64,000 nucleotides of DNA from Hypsibius dujardini (GCA_001579985.1 LRSR01014652.1:42675-106674), one strand, 5' to 3'. Numbered from the stretch's first letter, positions 1-12,125 are shown. Program-made: numbers and translations. Notes: generated by a model from the letters alone, not told the origin.

Positions 1-545
1 TATTTCGGGCTTGAAATTCAGAGCACTAGTGTTTATTCCTCACGTTTAATACTCTTTTTCAGGCTGATGAGCACGAGCTTTATTACACTTCTTACTCTTA
101 CTCTTATTACATGTGTTATTATTAATAGACTTCAACCGTTCCATTGATTGATGAATTGACTTCCTTAATCACGGATCGTGTTAGAGTTGTTCAAGTCAAG
201 ATTTTGAATTTATATTAACTTAAAAATCAGCACGTGACTGAAGTCTGGATTAAATTTCTTCTAAAAAATGCCTAATTTAAAATAAAAACTCTTTGTTTTC
301 CGGTATTTTAAATCAAATTGGAATTAATTCATTGTTGATTTAAAATGGTTTTACATTTTATCACTTAAATTAACTTAAAAAGCAGTACGTGATCAAGCGT
401 GTGATTTTAGATTAAATTTAAGATCATTTAATTTAAAATAAAAACGCTATCTTAAATCATCATTTAAATTTTCTAAGCAATAGTCGTACGCGTGTCGATG
501 ATTGTGATCATCTTTCTTTTATCACATGAGCTTTTTGTCTTGCAG
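1..545 (+). other. AT-rich intron or flank upstream of the first visible PIAS exon
   Basis: This stretch is AT-rich and has no coding signal that I can support. It holds two loosely repeated segments, near 225-300 and 370-450, each with a run of the form AACTTAAAAA followed by CAG-ACGTGA and then ATTTAAAATAAAAAC. It ends in the splice acceptor TCTTGCAG at 538-545, so its 3' part is read as an intron of the PIAS gene. No promoter can be located. Confidence 0.6.
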
Positions 546-3500
546 GAAAACGCCAAGACTAATGTCAACCATGCCGAGCCGCCGTCGTCAGCTCCGGTGG
601 CACCGACCATCAATGTCATCCGAACCGCTGAGGCGCGTCCCCCACAATCCTACTCCCCGGAGATATATCCTGCGAGTCGCTACACGACCAAAGTTCCTCC
701 CACCGTCCCCACCGCTGTCATCCGCAGAGCAGCGCCCTCGCTAACTTCGAAAGTACCAAAGACCACCGAGATCACGTCTGGTTCGCAGGGCACCAAAGCC
801 GGTCCAAAAGCCCCGAAGTCGTCCTCATCCGCGACTTTGTCCAGCTCGAAAGCAGCTCCTCTACCGAGTGGAGCCACAGTCCGACCCGTGAAGAAACCTC
901 CGTTACCGGTCTCTCCCTCATCACGGGTGTCTGCCCCTCCGCCAAGTGGGGAGTCTTCGATGGTGTCTCCGGAAGCCCAGCGATCCTCCAAAGCTCCCCT
1001 TCCTGCTCACGTTCCGTCCATGACGTCTACCATCGGTGGTGATCCCAAAACGATGATGCCGTGCACGTCAACGACAAGATCTCAAATTCCGGCGACGATT
1101 CTAAGGCGAGAAACCTTTACTGCTGCTGTTCAGTCGGGGGAAACGGTTCATCCGTCGGCCTCATCTGCTCCCCACTCGACAGTGTCTGCTCTTCCCACTG
1201 GTCGAAAGGATCCGCTCGCGATGGCTACTACCCACGATGGGTGGTCAGCTGCTGCACAGGTCTGTTCCTCGGCTCCCCCTTCGACTTCGCTCAAATCCCC
1301 TCAAATCAGCTCAAAACATCAGTTCCCGCCGGCCTCAGCCACCGCAACCAATGTGCCACTGTCTGCGGTTCCGCCCAGATCTCCATCGGCCGTTCAGTCG
1401 TCCTCCGCAGCTAATATGCCAAAGACCGTTGCCGATATGCAACGAAAACGCTCTTCTGATCACTTTGCTCCGTTCAGCGACAACGCAGTTCCCGTCACGG
1501 CCAAACGGCCGCATACGATGACACCCGCTCCACTCCATTTCTCCACATTTGCTAGGTACGTTCGCGATGATTCCCAGAAACTCTAAACGGACAATGGGAA
1601 AGATAGTTGGCACATGATAGATAAGACTATCGGCGCTCAGGCAGATAGACTGAGTTAGCCAGCCAGACAGTGAGACAGGCAGGCAGGCAGGCAGACACAC
1701 AGGCAGGCAGAGATACGGATAGGCAGGCAGGCAGGCGGACAGACGTACCACCGAATCATTCCAGTTGAAAGTGTAGAACAGTATAGAGATCGACTAAGTT
1801 ACGGTTTCCCTGCTGATTTTTTGCAGTTTTGCTCAATCCTCGGCGAATTCAGGCACCATGAGCTTTCACATGCAGTACCAGCAACCACTTGCCAACGGCA
1901 ATCCTGTCGGCCCGTCGCATTGGGCTCCCACCAGTCAGAGTTTCACCTTCACGAACGGCGGTAGCAGCCTGCCGCAGCTTATCATGAATCCGTCGTCGCA
2001 TTTTGGTCAGCCCTTTCAAAACGACCTTCAAGTTCCCGGTGGCAGCTTCCTTTCCATCCCACAACAAGCCCACGTTGCTGGTGTCCGGGACCCTGATCAC
2101 GGTCGCTTGCCGAGTACCCCGTTGTCATCAAACCGATCTGATCTGATGCCTGGATCGCCTACGCCGGCTCATTCCGCCCGGATGCTTCATCCTGGTATGA
2201 ATGGGCAGCATCAGCCAGTGACACTGCCCTCGGATCACCATCTTCTGGGACGCAAAGGAATGTTTGGGGTACGTGAAAACAGGTAGCATCAACAACTGCA
2301 GGTAGACAGTGGGCAGAGAGACAGATGACAGGGAGGGAGGCAAATTAGCAGGCGGACATACCAACTGAAGACTAACGTATAGTTGATAATTATACAGAGA
2401 AGCAGACGTACTATTCAAGCAGGTAAGCAGACTGACAGATACAGAGATGAACAGACAGACCGAAAAAAGGCAAGCAGTCAAACAGTCAGATGGACAGATG
2501 GAAAGTCGGGCAGGCAGGCAAAGAGACGAACAGATACAGACAGACAGAAAGACATAGAAAGAAACAGACAGACAAGCAACGGAGTGGGATGCAAGCACAT
2601 CAGCTAACTAGCAGGCAGGCAGGCAGGTAGGCTGAGTGACGGACGGACAAACAAACAAACCAACAAGCGGATAGATTGAGTGACAGATAGACAAACAGAC
2701 AGACAGACAGACAGACTACCCGGACCACATTAGCGCCACATAGACTGGCGTGACCAGGAGGCATCTGATTGAGCACACCCAGAAAAGGGATAGAATTGAT
2801 CGTCAGTACGCGTACCGTGTAAAAGTTCTCCCATTTCAGGTACAAAATCCACCGCCAGCTACCTCACCGCCGAAGGAATCGCATTCCTTCCAGAAGCCAG
2901 TCGCCACCACGGCCGTTTCGCAACCGTCGCATCCTCGTCCATTGACGCCCAAACCGAATGCAGTGATGCCAGTGATGAAACCATCCAGTCCGCCGAACCA
3001 AACTTTGCGGTTCAAAGTGTTTTCTACTACCCCTGCACTTCCCCTTGTAACGCACAGCGGTAGTGTCATCAAGCCAGCGGTCTTTCACGAGAAGGCATTT
3101 GATGTTTTGGGACCAATCGGAATCCGTAAGAGTCTGGAACGCTTTTCAGTGGTGATCGTATTAGACGCCAAGCTAAGACGGAGTGTACCGCTTACTTATG
3201 GTTTGCAGGTCGTCATGCGACCCTGCGAAAGAACGGGCTCTTCTGGGAAGTGATTGCCACATTCCCATTCAGCAGGCACAGATGTGACGCGATAAGCCCG
3301 AACACGGTTCTGCTGTTTCGATTCTGTCCGGAGGTCGCGGGTCTTGGGGCGGCTTACGAGCGCCATCCGGAGCATCTTAAGCTGATGCTGAACGGCCGAA
3401 CAATCGTAGAAACGGTAAACCCATACTTAAAATCAGCGACAAGATTAAGTACACTGGAGGGTCCGGGGTATGGGCGAAAGGGGGCGGAGCAGGGGGTGGT

Positions 3501-5525
3501 CAGGTGGTTGAGTACTGTGAGTATCCTTCACTTATCACAAAAATGGAGTATTTATTCTAATTTATTAATTTATTGACAATAATTTATTATTATAATTATT
3601 TTTTCAATTTGTTAATTTAAAACAAATTATTTAAAAAAATGTTTTAAAACGTATGAGGCGTTGCGGAGACCAGTAGTGGATGCAACCGGAACCGAGCTGG
3701 TCCATATAACTCGTCACCCGAAAACTGCTAGTCTGGCGATTCCCGGAAGATTCCAAATTAATTGTTGGATTAGGTCTAGTCAGATTGAGGCGAGAAAATA
3801 TGTGCTTTTACTTTTGATCGGTCGGCGTTTTAGCAGCGACAATCGGGAAAAATGGAATCTTACCTGCCCCGTTCACCTCTTGCGGATTTCTTCTCCGTTC
3901 CTCTATTGATTCATGCCGTGTGCTTAAGTTAGTGTCCTTGCAGCCGCTTCCGCCGGATTTCGCCACCAGAATGTTTAAGAAGAAGAGCACGGCCTTCAAT
4001 CAACCCATCGAAGTGACCCTGGACCGTTTGGTGGACGGTCAGCAAAACATTGTCATGCTTCGGTGGACGGAAGACGCGACGACGACTGCGCCCGGACAGC
4101 CCCCGATACCATCCCCAGCACAGGTAGGGATCGGTTGTTCCACCTCCATGGCATCCTTATTATCAAGCAATAATTCGCAATTTTTGTGTGCTTCTTCGTT
4201 CAGCATTTCCACTTTGTTGGCGAATGTGCTCGCAGGAAGAGTATGGAGGAAGTGTTGAAAGCGTTGACCAACGGCCGAGTGGTGCCGACCAAGGAGTCTG
4301 TCTTCAAGTGTGAGTTTACATTCATGAGGGAATTGTTCCAGCAATCATCGGGTGTCGAGACATTTTTCAAAATAGCAAAGGGGAGTTCCTTGCCTTTTGT
4401 TCACAGTATTCCGAAAAAAGTATGCCTTTGTGCCGTGAAAAGTCTCGAAGCCCTTCCTGATGCACTTCATTTTCTCTGCACTGATTGATCGCCGTTTGTT
4501 TGCAGTGTATAAGGCACTGGCAGGAAGTAACGACGGCGACGTCCTTATGGACTCGCAGTCCATGAAGTTCAGCCTACACTGCCCGGCGTCGCGTTCACGC
4601 CTGGACATCCCTGTCCGTGGACGCAATTGTGACCACGTGGACTGCTTCGACGCTGCGAGCTTCTTGATGATGAATGCGGCCATGAAGGCGCGGTGGAGCT
4701 GTCCGAAGTGTAGCCGATCGGTCCAGTATGATGAGATGGTGGTGGATCAGTAAGTGTGTCTCTCTATATGTCTGCATGTCTGTCTGTCTGTATATCGGTC
4801 GGTCTCTGTCGGTCGGTCTGTTTGTCTCTGTCTGTCACACGGTCTGGATAACTGTCTATCAGGATGTTATGTCCATCATGTCAAGCTGTCTGTCTATCTG
4901 TCTGCCTGCCTGTTTGTCTCTCTGTCTGTTAGACGTTCTGGGTAACTATTTGTCAGGATGTTATGTCCATTATGTCAAGCTGTCTGTCTATGTGTCTGCC
5001 TGCCTGTTTGTCTGTATATCGATGGGTCTGTTTGTCTCTCTGTCTGTCAGACGATCTGGGTAACTGTCTGTCAGGATGTTATGTCCAGGATGTTGTGTCC
5101 ATGTCAAGCTGTCTATGTGTCTGCCTGTCTGCTGGTTGAAGTGAGACGGTGCAGTCTCCCAGCACCATGAATTGTTAAGATTTATGTGTTTTTTCGATCG
5201 TTTCTTTAGGTTCACACAGACGCTCTTGACGATGTTCCCCGACTTGGACAGTGTGGAGATTATCGTGGAGAATGGCGAAATCGTTGTACGAGAAGCTGTG
5301 AAGTCCGCCAAGGACGGCAAGCCCGTTGGCCGCAATACCAACGGTAAGTGACACACGAAACGAAATACATATGCATTGAACGGGACTTATCTTGTATGTT
5401 TATTAAGAGTTGTTATTTTAGGTTCGGCTAATGCGGTAACCCACCACTCCTCCAATCCATCTACATCGGGGAGGTCTGCTGCCGGTGCCAGTAAACCGCC
5501 GCCGGAAGTGATCGATTTGGACTGA
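546..5525 (+). CDS. PIAS: PIAS-type SUMO E3 ligase (PINIT, SP-RING, C-terminal SIM), 5' incomplete
   Basis: Nine exons can be joined in phase: 546-1555, 1827-2268, 2840-3125, 3209-3414, 3944-4123, 4204-4309, 4506-4749, 5210-5343 and 5422-5525. Together they encode 903 residues. The first ~485 are Pro/Ser/Thr-rich. A PINIT-like region follows (about 505-715; FRFCPE, then PEHLKLMLNGR). The SP-RING comes next, with C769, C785, H787, C790, C809 and C812 visible in the pattern HCP, NCDHVDCFD, WSCPKC. The protein ends in VIDLD, a SUMO-interaction motif. PIAS proteins bind Ubc9 through the SP-RING and promote SUMO transfer in the nucleus. The N-terminal SAP domain of the family is not seen and presumably lies in an exon left of the window. 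The long Pro/Ser segment before PINIT is unusual for PIAS. Three introns carry CAGA/CTGT tracts. Family assignment is firm; the first exon is not in view. Confidence 0.9.
1671..2730. repeat. CAGG/CAGA tetranucleotide tracts in PIAS introns 1 and 2
   Basis: Introns 1 (1556-1826) and 2 (2269-2839) are largely GCAG, CAGA and GACA tetramers, imperfectly phased and broken by short unique pieces. Exon 1827-2268 lies between the two tracts and is free of them. Confidence 0.85.
3449..3515. repeat. Fragment of the GGGGCGG fold-back family in PIAS intron 4
   Basis: The segment contains GGAGGGTCC, then ATGGGCGAAAGGGGGCGG, AGCAGGGGG and GGTTGAGTA. This is the left arm of the element found complete at 7562, 11558 and 47972. 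The right arm is absent here. Confidence 0.7.
4751..5135. repeat. CTGT tetranucleotide tract in PIAS intron 7
   Basis: CTGT/CTGC repeats are arranged as about three longer homologous units of roughly 100 bases, each containing CAGGATGTTATGTCCA and CATGTCAAGCTGTCT. The tract therefore grew by duplication of larger blocks as well as by tetramer slippage. Confidence 0.8.
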
Positions 5526-6600
5526 TGATTGAATTTCTTCCAGACGCCTTACCGCCATACCTTTCTTACGCAGTGATTTGTTTGACCTGCCTTGCAACGA
5601 GCCTGAATGCTGCTGTAATTATCTGTACTTTGAAACTTTTTCGCTTACGGTCAGGTGTTCTGCTCAGTGGCTGTGCGTGTCCCGTTTCTCGGGGTTTTGA
5701 AGTTCTTATTATAATTATAACGGGAGTCAGGCTCAGCCAAAGTGCCGATATTATTCATATTCGCAAATCAGAACTCGATTTGTGAATATGCCGTAACAGA
5801 GATGGTCAGGCGCGATGTTATTAGTGGTCGAACGGAATTTATTCGAAAAATATCATCGTCTGACAGAAGTCCTACAAGGCAGTGGTGTGCCTGCCAGGTT
5901 CGACCAAGATTCCGGGGCCACCAGCAAAGCTGCCCCCTTTACTGGCTGGCACTTAATTAGTTATTAATTAATAATTAGTAATTAATTAATTCAGAAAATA
6001 AATAAAACACTAAATTATGGTGAGAAGAAACCATACATAAGGCGAAGTTCAGGTTTGACCGTTGTTTTAAAGCTCTGGTCTAATAAACAATGGACACCAC
6101 GCTCGCGGCATTCATAATCCATGACGTCATTGACTTAAGGGATCTACCTCAATGCCTCGTACGGTAATAAGGATTCCAATTCTGTTGGGCTGAGTCAGAC
6201 CCATGCCTTTTTCGGCATGGTGCCAAATCAATGACATGTTTAGCGTCAAACTTCTAGGGTCGCCGCTGATGAGAAATCAGTTCTCGTCGAAGGGTCGGTA
6301 CATCTTGCTGACTTTTCTTGTGATCGCGGTATACCGTCGGTTATTCATTAATCTAAGTGAATTTTTATTCTTACAGTTTCTATTTGAAGTTCTTTTCGTT
6401 CATGTTCCTTTCCTTGATGGCATGGACAATTAATCAGTCAATCAAGCTATGGGAAAAGCAGTGACACAGCGTGAGAAAAAAGGGCTCAAACATGGATTAC
6501 CAGATTTTGCTGGCGCCAAGTAAAAGCGTGGCTCGAACTCGGTCCGGGCATAATTGATGCCACATGTGTACTGTATATACATTGTCGGTGTTCATGACCA
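5526..6600. other. PIAS 3' flank without further genes
   Basis: The 3' UTR probably runs to AATAAATAAAAC near 5997, a polyadenylation-signal-like stretch inside a TTAATTAATTA-rich segment. Beyond it I see no coding exon or recognisable element until the fold-back unit that begins near 6600. Confidence 0.5.
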
Positions 6601-7190
6601 ATAAGATCAACCGTTTTCTGGCACATGTGGCCAGAGGCTCGTTTAGCGTTCTCACAGGTCGGAACCAGGACCCCTCACGGTAGGGCCGGGGGAGGGGGGG
6701 TGGACAACGGAGCAAAATAATGTTTTCAATATTAAACCCCAAATTCATCTTCTTGTCCCTAATCATTGTGAAACTAATAGGGCTCCGGGATCTGATTTCC
6801 AGGGGCCCCCGGAATTTCAAAACATTTTCAGAAATACGAGTTTTTTTTATCAAATTTGGACCGTTCTTAAATGTTTTGAACCTCTCATTTGTTCATCCTC
6901 CTATTTGTATTAGTCAATAGGGAGCTTATATTGAACCTTAACAAACCTCAAATTTGAACGAAAAACTGATGTTTTTAAAAAAAATTCGAAATCCCAGGGC
7001 GTTCACTGGAAATCAGACCCCCACACCCCCCACAAGTTTCAAAATTATCAGGGACAAAAGGTCGAATTTCGGGTTCAATCTCGAAAAATTGTGCATTGTG
7101 CCCATTTGCCCACCCCCTGGCCCTGCCGTGGGGGGTCCTGGTTCCGACCTGTAAGAAACGAGCCTCTGCATATCACTGATCCAGGTATAG
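6600..7190. repeat. Fold-back element with ~230-base imperfect inverted arms
   Basis: The left arm holds CCAGAGGCTCGTTT, AGGTCGGAACCAGGACCCC, ACCCCAAATTC and TCCCTAATCATTGTGAAAC. The right arm (about 6960-7190) holds the reverse complements: GTTTCAAAATTATCAGGGAC, GAATTTCGGGTT, GGGGTCCTGGTTCCGACCT and AACGAGCCTCTG. G/C-rich runs (GGGGGAGGGGGGG; CCCACCCCC) pair between the arms. No transposase is present, so this reads as a non-autonomous inverted-repeat element. Confidence 0.75.
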
Positions 7191-7374
7191 AAACTCCCAC
7201 TCACACCACATCGTGCGAAGACAAAGCAAACAGACCACTAAAAGCAATTTTGTTGTTCAGAAATGCTGAGAAGTGTTTTGGTGAAGGATTTCTCCCACTT
7301 TGTTAATCGGCAGGTTTGTGAAACGTTTCATATGCCTGTAGGGCATCATCCACATGTTACATAATCAAGGGAGG

Positions 7375-7400
7375 GTCTACCTATCTACCTATCTACCTAT
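7375..7400. repeat. Short CTAC/CTAT tandem run
   Basis: Three copies of the eight-base unit CTACCTAT stand in tandem. It is a minor microsatellite of no known role. Confidence 0.7.
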
Positions 7401-7561
7401 GAGCACACATTTTGAAGCCGAATGATGCAGAAAGAAACTGGAGTTTACATTTTGTCTTTCATGTGCACACTCTGCACGTGTGGGCGTGGCAAAATTTGTC
7501 TCAAAAGCATTCCCGAACCCGGTAGATTGATTGTTGATATGGTTGATCTGTGCGAGAACAG

Positions 7562-7724
7562 TAAGCGACAGAATTTGATCTAAGGGAGGGTCCCGGAAAT
7601 GGGCGAAAGGGGCGGGCAGGGGTGGAGCTTCGCTGGTTGATTGGTTGATTGGTCAAGTATCATCCCTGCTCCGCCCCTTTTGTTCGTTTCCGGGAAACTC
7701 CATTAGATTAAATTCTGTCGCTTA
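7562..7724. mobile_element. Fold-back MITE, GGGGCGG family, copy A
   Basis: The element begins TAAGCGACAGAATTTGATCT and ends in the near reverse complement AGATTAAATTCTGTCGCTTA. Inside, GGAGGGTCCCGGAAATGGGC pairs with the right-hand CGTTTCCGGGAAACTCC. TA at both ends suggests a TA target. It abuts the next element directly. Confidence 0.8.
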
Positions 7725-7727
7725 TTG

Positions 7728-8229
7728 TACACCTTTGGTCAGAAAAATCGGGACGCTCGATTTGTCAAGAGGCAATTTTTTACCACAAGGCTGCAGGCTG
7801 CACAAAAAAGTGCTTTGATTTGAGGCGGAAATAGTTGGCCACAAGATTTTACTGCGCATTTGCGCGACACAGACTGTGCATTGCGCCCTTACGCACGACA
7901 GCTTTCACTCTGCTGAAAAGAGTATTTAATTCACCGGAAAGAATGGGAAGACGTAAACCGTGAAACAACATTTACTAAATGAACAGCGAAATACTTGAAC
8001 AGTGTGAAATGTGCAGCGTCTAAAGTGTGCAGCGTCTGAAATGTGCAGTGTGCAGCGTCTGAAATGTGCAGTGTGCAGCATTTCATGTACTGTAGATTGC
8101 ACATGTGCTCTTGTGGCCAAATAATTTCCGCCTTAAATCAAAGCCCTTTTTTTGTATAGCCTGCAGCCTTGTGGTGAAAAATTGCCTCTTGCCTAATCGA
8201 GCGTCCCGATTTTTCTGACCAGAGGTGTA
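7728..8229. mobile_element. Mariner/Tc1-type MITE with TA target duplication
   Basis: The element starts TA then CACCTTTGGTCAGAAAAATC and ends GATTTTTCTGACCAGAGGTG then TA. The inverted repeats extend about 110 bases and include TTGATTTGAGGCGGAAAT against ATTTCCGCCTTAAATCAA. The TA duplication and the CAC terminus fit the Tc1/mariner superfamily. The interior (8009-8095) is a small tandem array built on AAATGTGCAG and TGTGCAGCGTCT. No transposase is present. Confidence 0.85.
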
Positions 8230-8554
8230 TGTCTGTTATGCTTGCTCGGCACAGGACGTTCGAAGTGTGTTGGTGCTAAGGTTCACGTCGGGGAAGCTGA
8301 AACAGGTATGACCTCTAAGATGACAAAGGAAGACTTTCAATCCACGTATTTGCTATATCATTTTTCAATAGCCCTGTATTTATGATGATTATTATGCATG
8401 CATTGTGGGTGTAGCCCTAAAAACTATTTTGGCGCAATTTTAAATTTGGAAAAACACTAGTTTAATTCCTGAATAATTTCTTTGATTTTCACTACGAAAA
8501 TTCCAGTTTTTGGAAACAATTTCATTAAACATGTTGACGCTGTTCCAATTAGAA

Positions 8555-8730
8555 TTCAATTTGAAATCGATTGGCATCAGCCGAATAATTTCTGGAGATC
8601 AGGGGGCGGAGCTATTACTCAATCGTGAAATCAGCCGTAAACTTCTGCGTGCACCTACGGGGACTCCTTGTAACTCCGCCCAGTGACATCGGAAAAAAAT
8701 TCGGCTGACGCCAATCGATTTCAATTTCAA
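8555..8730. mobile_element. Fold-back MITE, GGGGGCGGAGCTAT family
   Basis: The left arm has ATCGATTGGCATCAGCCGAA and GGGGGCGGAGCTAT. The right arm has GTAACTCCGCCC and TTCGGCTGACGCCAATCGAT. Related copies lie at 22470, 43360, 46306 and 48695. Confidence 0.8.
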
Positions 8731-10815
8731 TTTTCGTTAGAATAGCGTCAAAATATATTTTTATTAACTCGTTTCTAAAAATGAAATTGTTATAATGAAA
8801 ATCAAAAGAAGTGAAATCTTCCAGTGTTTTCCGAAATTGAAAATTATGCCAAAAAAAGTTTTTGGGTCCACACCGACAGCATTAAAAATCATTGTGAATA
8901 CATGGCTTGTTTATTAAAAAAATATTCAACGTCCAAATTCTGTGAGGGAATGTTGAAAATCATCCCTTGTGAGTTTCTTTTCCGTGAATCATGTAGGACC
9001 CTAATTTTCCTTTTAATCGTGCTGTGCGTTCTCCATGTACCGGGTGCGGGAATACTTTTGGCACTACACTAAAATTGCTGAATGTAACCCTATATGAACT
9101 GATAAAAAAATGTATGCTTTATTTCGAAAGAAGACCTATAGATCTGTGAAACATTTGCTCGGTTCGACGTTGGGGCAGGAGCAGGACAGGTGTTATGCAT
9201 TGGTTTGTGGCAGCACCTAAAAATTAATTTTGGCCTGGGTAATGGCAGATTTTGCCAAGTTCGCTGACCCAGATCAAAACTGGTTCGCATTTCTCAAAGC
9301 AAAGCGTGAGCAAAAAAAAGTTTTAACACGTATGTTGTAGTACTTTGATGGGGCTATCTCACGCAAAAGAAAAAATCAATTTGACGGCAACTTTGGTTTT
9401 AAGAAAAAAGAAAACGTCGCAGGGTCAAGTTCAGCCAATTTCTTAAATCGTGTATCTCTAACTTTAGATCAAAACTGGAAACCCGAAATGCAACAACAAT
9501 CAATATTTTTTAATAAAAAAGGGGGTGCAATAATTGGGCTCTTTAATGTGATTAAAATTATCACAATCGCATAACAACTGAAAAAGTTATTAGCGTAGAC
9601 CCAGACCCGTACACCATTCAGACCATTTGTCTGAAAATGTTTACATTTTTTTTTAAAGGTCTCCCTCAATTTAGTGGTGCACGATTGATTGAATATTTCT
9701 GATTTTTTTTTTGTACAGTACACTGACATAGATCTATAGTTTGCCGTTTTAGTTTTTTAGATTTGCTTTAAAGTTGACGGAGATCTGAAATACGGTCCAT
9801 GGGACAAATTATAACAGTGCTGGTTCTTGGGTTTTCCGAAACAACTTCTGATATAACAACCCGAATTTCGATTTTGAAAGTGATTCGGATAGCCATCAAA
9901 GTGGGCTTTCTAGTGCAGAAAATATTTTGTCAATAGCACACACACAGTTCAGGCGAGGGCTTGCGAAGGCCAGTGCCAAAAGTATTCCCGCACATGGTAG
10001 ATGGACGAACTGATCAACGACTGCTGCAAGGAGCTCGTGATGAACCTCGGCTAAAAAGCAGACGCCGAGGAAGAATTCGAAAGCCAAACGTAGGTAGACT
10101 AGAAGCAATCTTAATGACAGTAAAAAATCACGCACTATACAGTCAGCCCCAAGAAGAACTCTGCTCACGTGACCTTTGCTGTTCAAACAGACCGAAAACC
10201 CCGCCCTAAATTGCACCGTTTCTGACAACCAATCAGGAAAATTGACGAACAACTTTTACTATATCAAGCCAATCAATTGCAACGGCAGAAAAAAGCACAG
10301 TCATGAAAAGCTGCAAAAACAGCTGATAAGATTTCGAATTCGGCCACTTTGCGCAGTTTCCCTGCGGTTAAGTCTTCAGTTGTTGTAGTCTATATACATA
10401 TATATATGTAAATTGCTATTTGTTTTTCGAGATCGCGAGATAAGCTAATTTTTGGTGGGCCACTTGGTGCAATTACTTGCATCTCTTTGATATGGAAGAT
10501 ATTTTATTGCTACACCTGTCGCACCTCATCTCTCTCTATGCGCAAACAGCCTGTTTTGTGCAAGCAGAGTTCTTCTTGGGGCTGACTGTAGTACACGTCC
10601 TCTACATGGACAGACTCTTTCGTACGACCACACGCGACATCGTGGCCTCGACCTTTTTCGAGACCAAAGTTGACTCACAGAACGACCCCAACAATGAATT
10701 CACGAAAAACACCACCCAAGCGTTTAACATCTCCTCGAGCGAACCTATTATCATTATTAATCGTAAGACTTGATAAGAGTCGGACATCGTACGAGTTCTC
10801 ATTGTTAATGTACAC
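8731..10815. other. Gene-free region with short dispersed inverted repeats
   Basis: I see no supported exon. Two inverted pairs stand out. GTGCGGGAATACTTTTGGCACT near 9030 has its reverse complement near 9970. CAGTCAGCCCCAAGAAGAAC near 10141 has its reverse complement near 10570. Each may be the arms of a decayed element. A short open stretch at 10003-10093 is broken by a stop and is listed among the rejected items. Confidence 0.5.
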
Positions 10816-10823
10816 TATATGCA

Positions 10824-11097
10824 CAGGCGTAACGAGGGGTTCTAGGGCGAGGCCCCCCCCCACTTAATTCGGCCGCTGCCAAGGGAGGGGGCAATTTTTT
10901 ATTTACTCATAAGAAAACTGCCCCCGCGGTAAAATTGCCCCCACCCCCCAAATCCGTTACGCCTCTGGGCGAGTGCCCCCTTAGTTAATTCGGGCCGTTG
11001 CCCGGGGGGGGGGGAAGCTGCTGCCGGAGAGGGGGGGAAATTTAATTTTCATTCATAAGAAAACTGCCCCCCCCCCGAAAAGTCCGTTACGCCTCTG
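10824..11097. mobile_element. Tandem pair of G/C-run elements ending in CGTTACGCCTCTG
   Basis: Two adjacent related units each run from a proline-like C-run or G-run core to TCATAAGAAAACTGCCCCC and end TCCGTTACGCCTCTG. The left end begins CAGGCGTAACGAGGGG, so the outer ends are inverted repeats. Runs of nine to eleven C or G occur. The CAG-type ends are hAT-like, but I found no clear target duplication. Confidence 0.6.
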
Positions 11098-11557
11098 ATT
11101 TTATGTACATGAGTTGGTGCAAAAAAGGATTCGGCATTTTCAGAAATTTTCCCTTGGGCGTTGCCTATTGCAAAATGGTTGGGTATGTCGCTGGTCCGTA
11201 AGAAGAACCTCGACGTTTTGGTGGGGAACACAAAGGATATTTTGCGGCTCCGAATTGAATCTAAAATCGTAAGCACCGTAAAAAGTTAACATTTAATAAT
11301 CATATAAGCACCATACATACAGTAAATATTACTTTTTCAGAGGAGACATGAATATAGATGTTTTTTTCTTACTTTTACATTTGGATGGTTTTAATATTTT
11401 TTGGGCACATAGCTTTTTGTTTGATATGCATTAATAAAAAGATGTGAATATATATATAACGTTTGAAAGTATTAACTGTGAAAATGTTTTCAGTAGAGGA
11501 AAGACTTTCTCCAGCTGATGATTCAATCCCTAAAATCGCCCAAAACGTAGTGGAGGA

Positions 11558-11759
11558 TCTTGCAGAATTTAGTCTAATGAAGGGTCCCGTGAATGCGCAA
11601 AAGGGGCGGGGCAGGGGTGATACTTGAACCATCAACCAATCAACCAGCGGCGCTCCGCAGCAATCGGAGTGCAGTTGATTGGTTGATTTAATTATGACCC
11701 CTGCCCCGCCCCTTTCGCCCATTTTCGGGACCCTCTATTAGATTAAATTCTGTCGCTTA
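11558..11759. mobile_element. Fold-back MITE, GGGGCGG family, copy B
   Basis: Left end CAGAATTTAGTCTAATGAAG, then GGGTCCCGTGAATGCGCAAA and GGGGCGGGGCAGGGGTGATA. The right arm mirrors this as GACCCCTGCCCCGCCCCTTT, then TTCGGGACCCTC and TTAGATTAAATTCTGTCGCT. The centre contains paired CCAATCAACCAG and GTTGATTGGTTGATT. Confidence 0.8.
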
Positions 11760-12100
11760 CTTTACAGCGTATTTGTATGGCGCGGGGAACTTGCCGTCGT
11801 TTTATTGTTTTATTATCACTGTACATGCCGGCGGAATATCCCCTGATAAGAGACCGGCCAGTCAATTGTACTTTCGAAACAACTCGAAACATTCGTGTGA
11901 TAGGCAATAAGACAATACGGTCTTACAACACTAACATCAGAATAACTTGAAATTATCCACGGACGCGGTTGCCCTTTTCGTTTTCAAACTCCTCCGTGGA
12001 AAGCAAAAATGACCGATTTGAAAAGCGATCATCCTTACCGCTGATTGATTGATTGCGTTCCGAATTTCGAGACCGTCCTACTGCGCAGCTTACTGCACCG
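11760..12100. other. Unique sequence without a recognisable feature
   Basis: This stretch carries no exon, tandem repeat or inverted pair that I can support. Confidence 0.5.
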
Positions 12101-12125
12101 TCACTTTTAATAGTGGAAGGAAATG

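Noticed and set aside
10003-10093. Plus-strand stretch DELINDCCKELVMNLG, stop, KADAEEEFESQT
   Set aside because: It looks coding and resembles a histone-fold or helical segment, but an in-frame stop, a length of 30 codons and absence of partner exons leave it unsupported.
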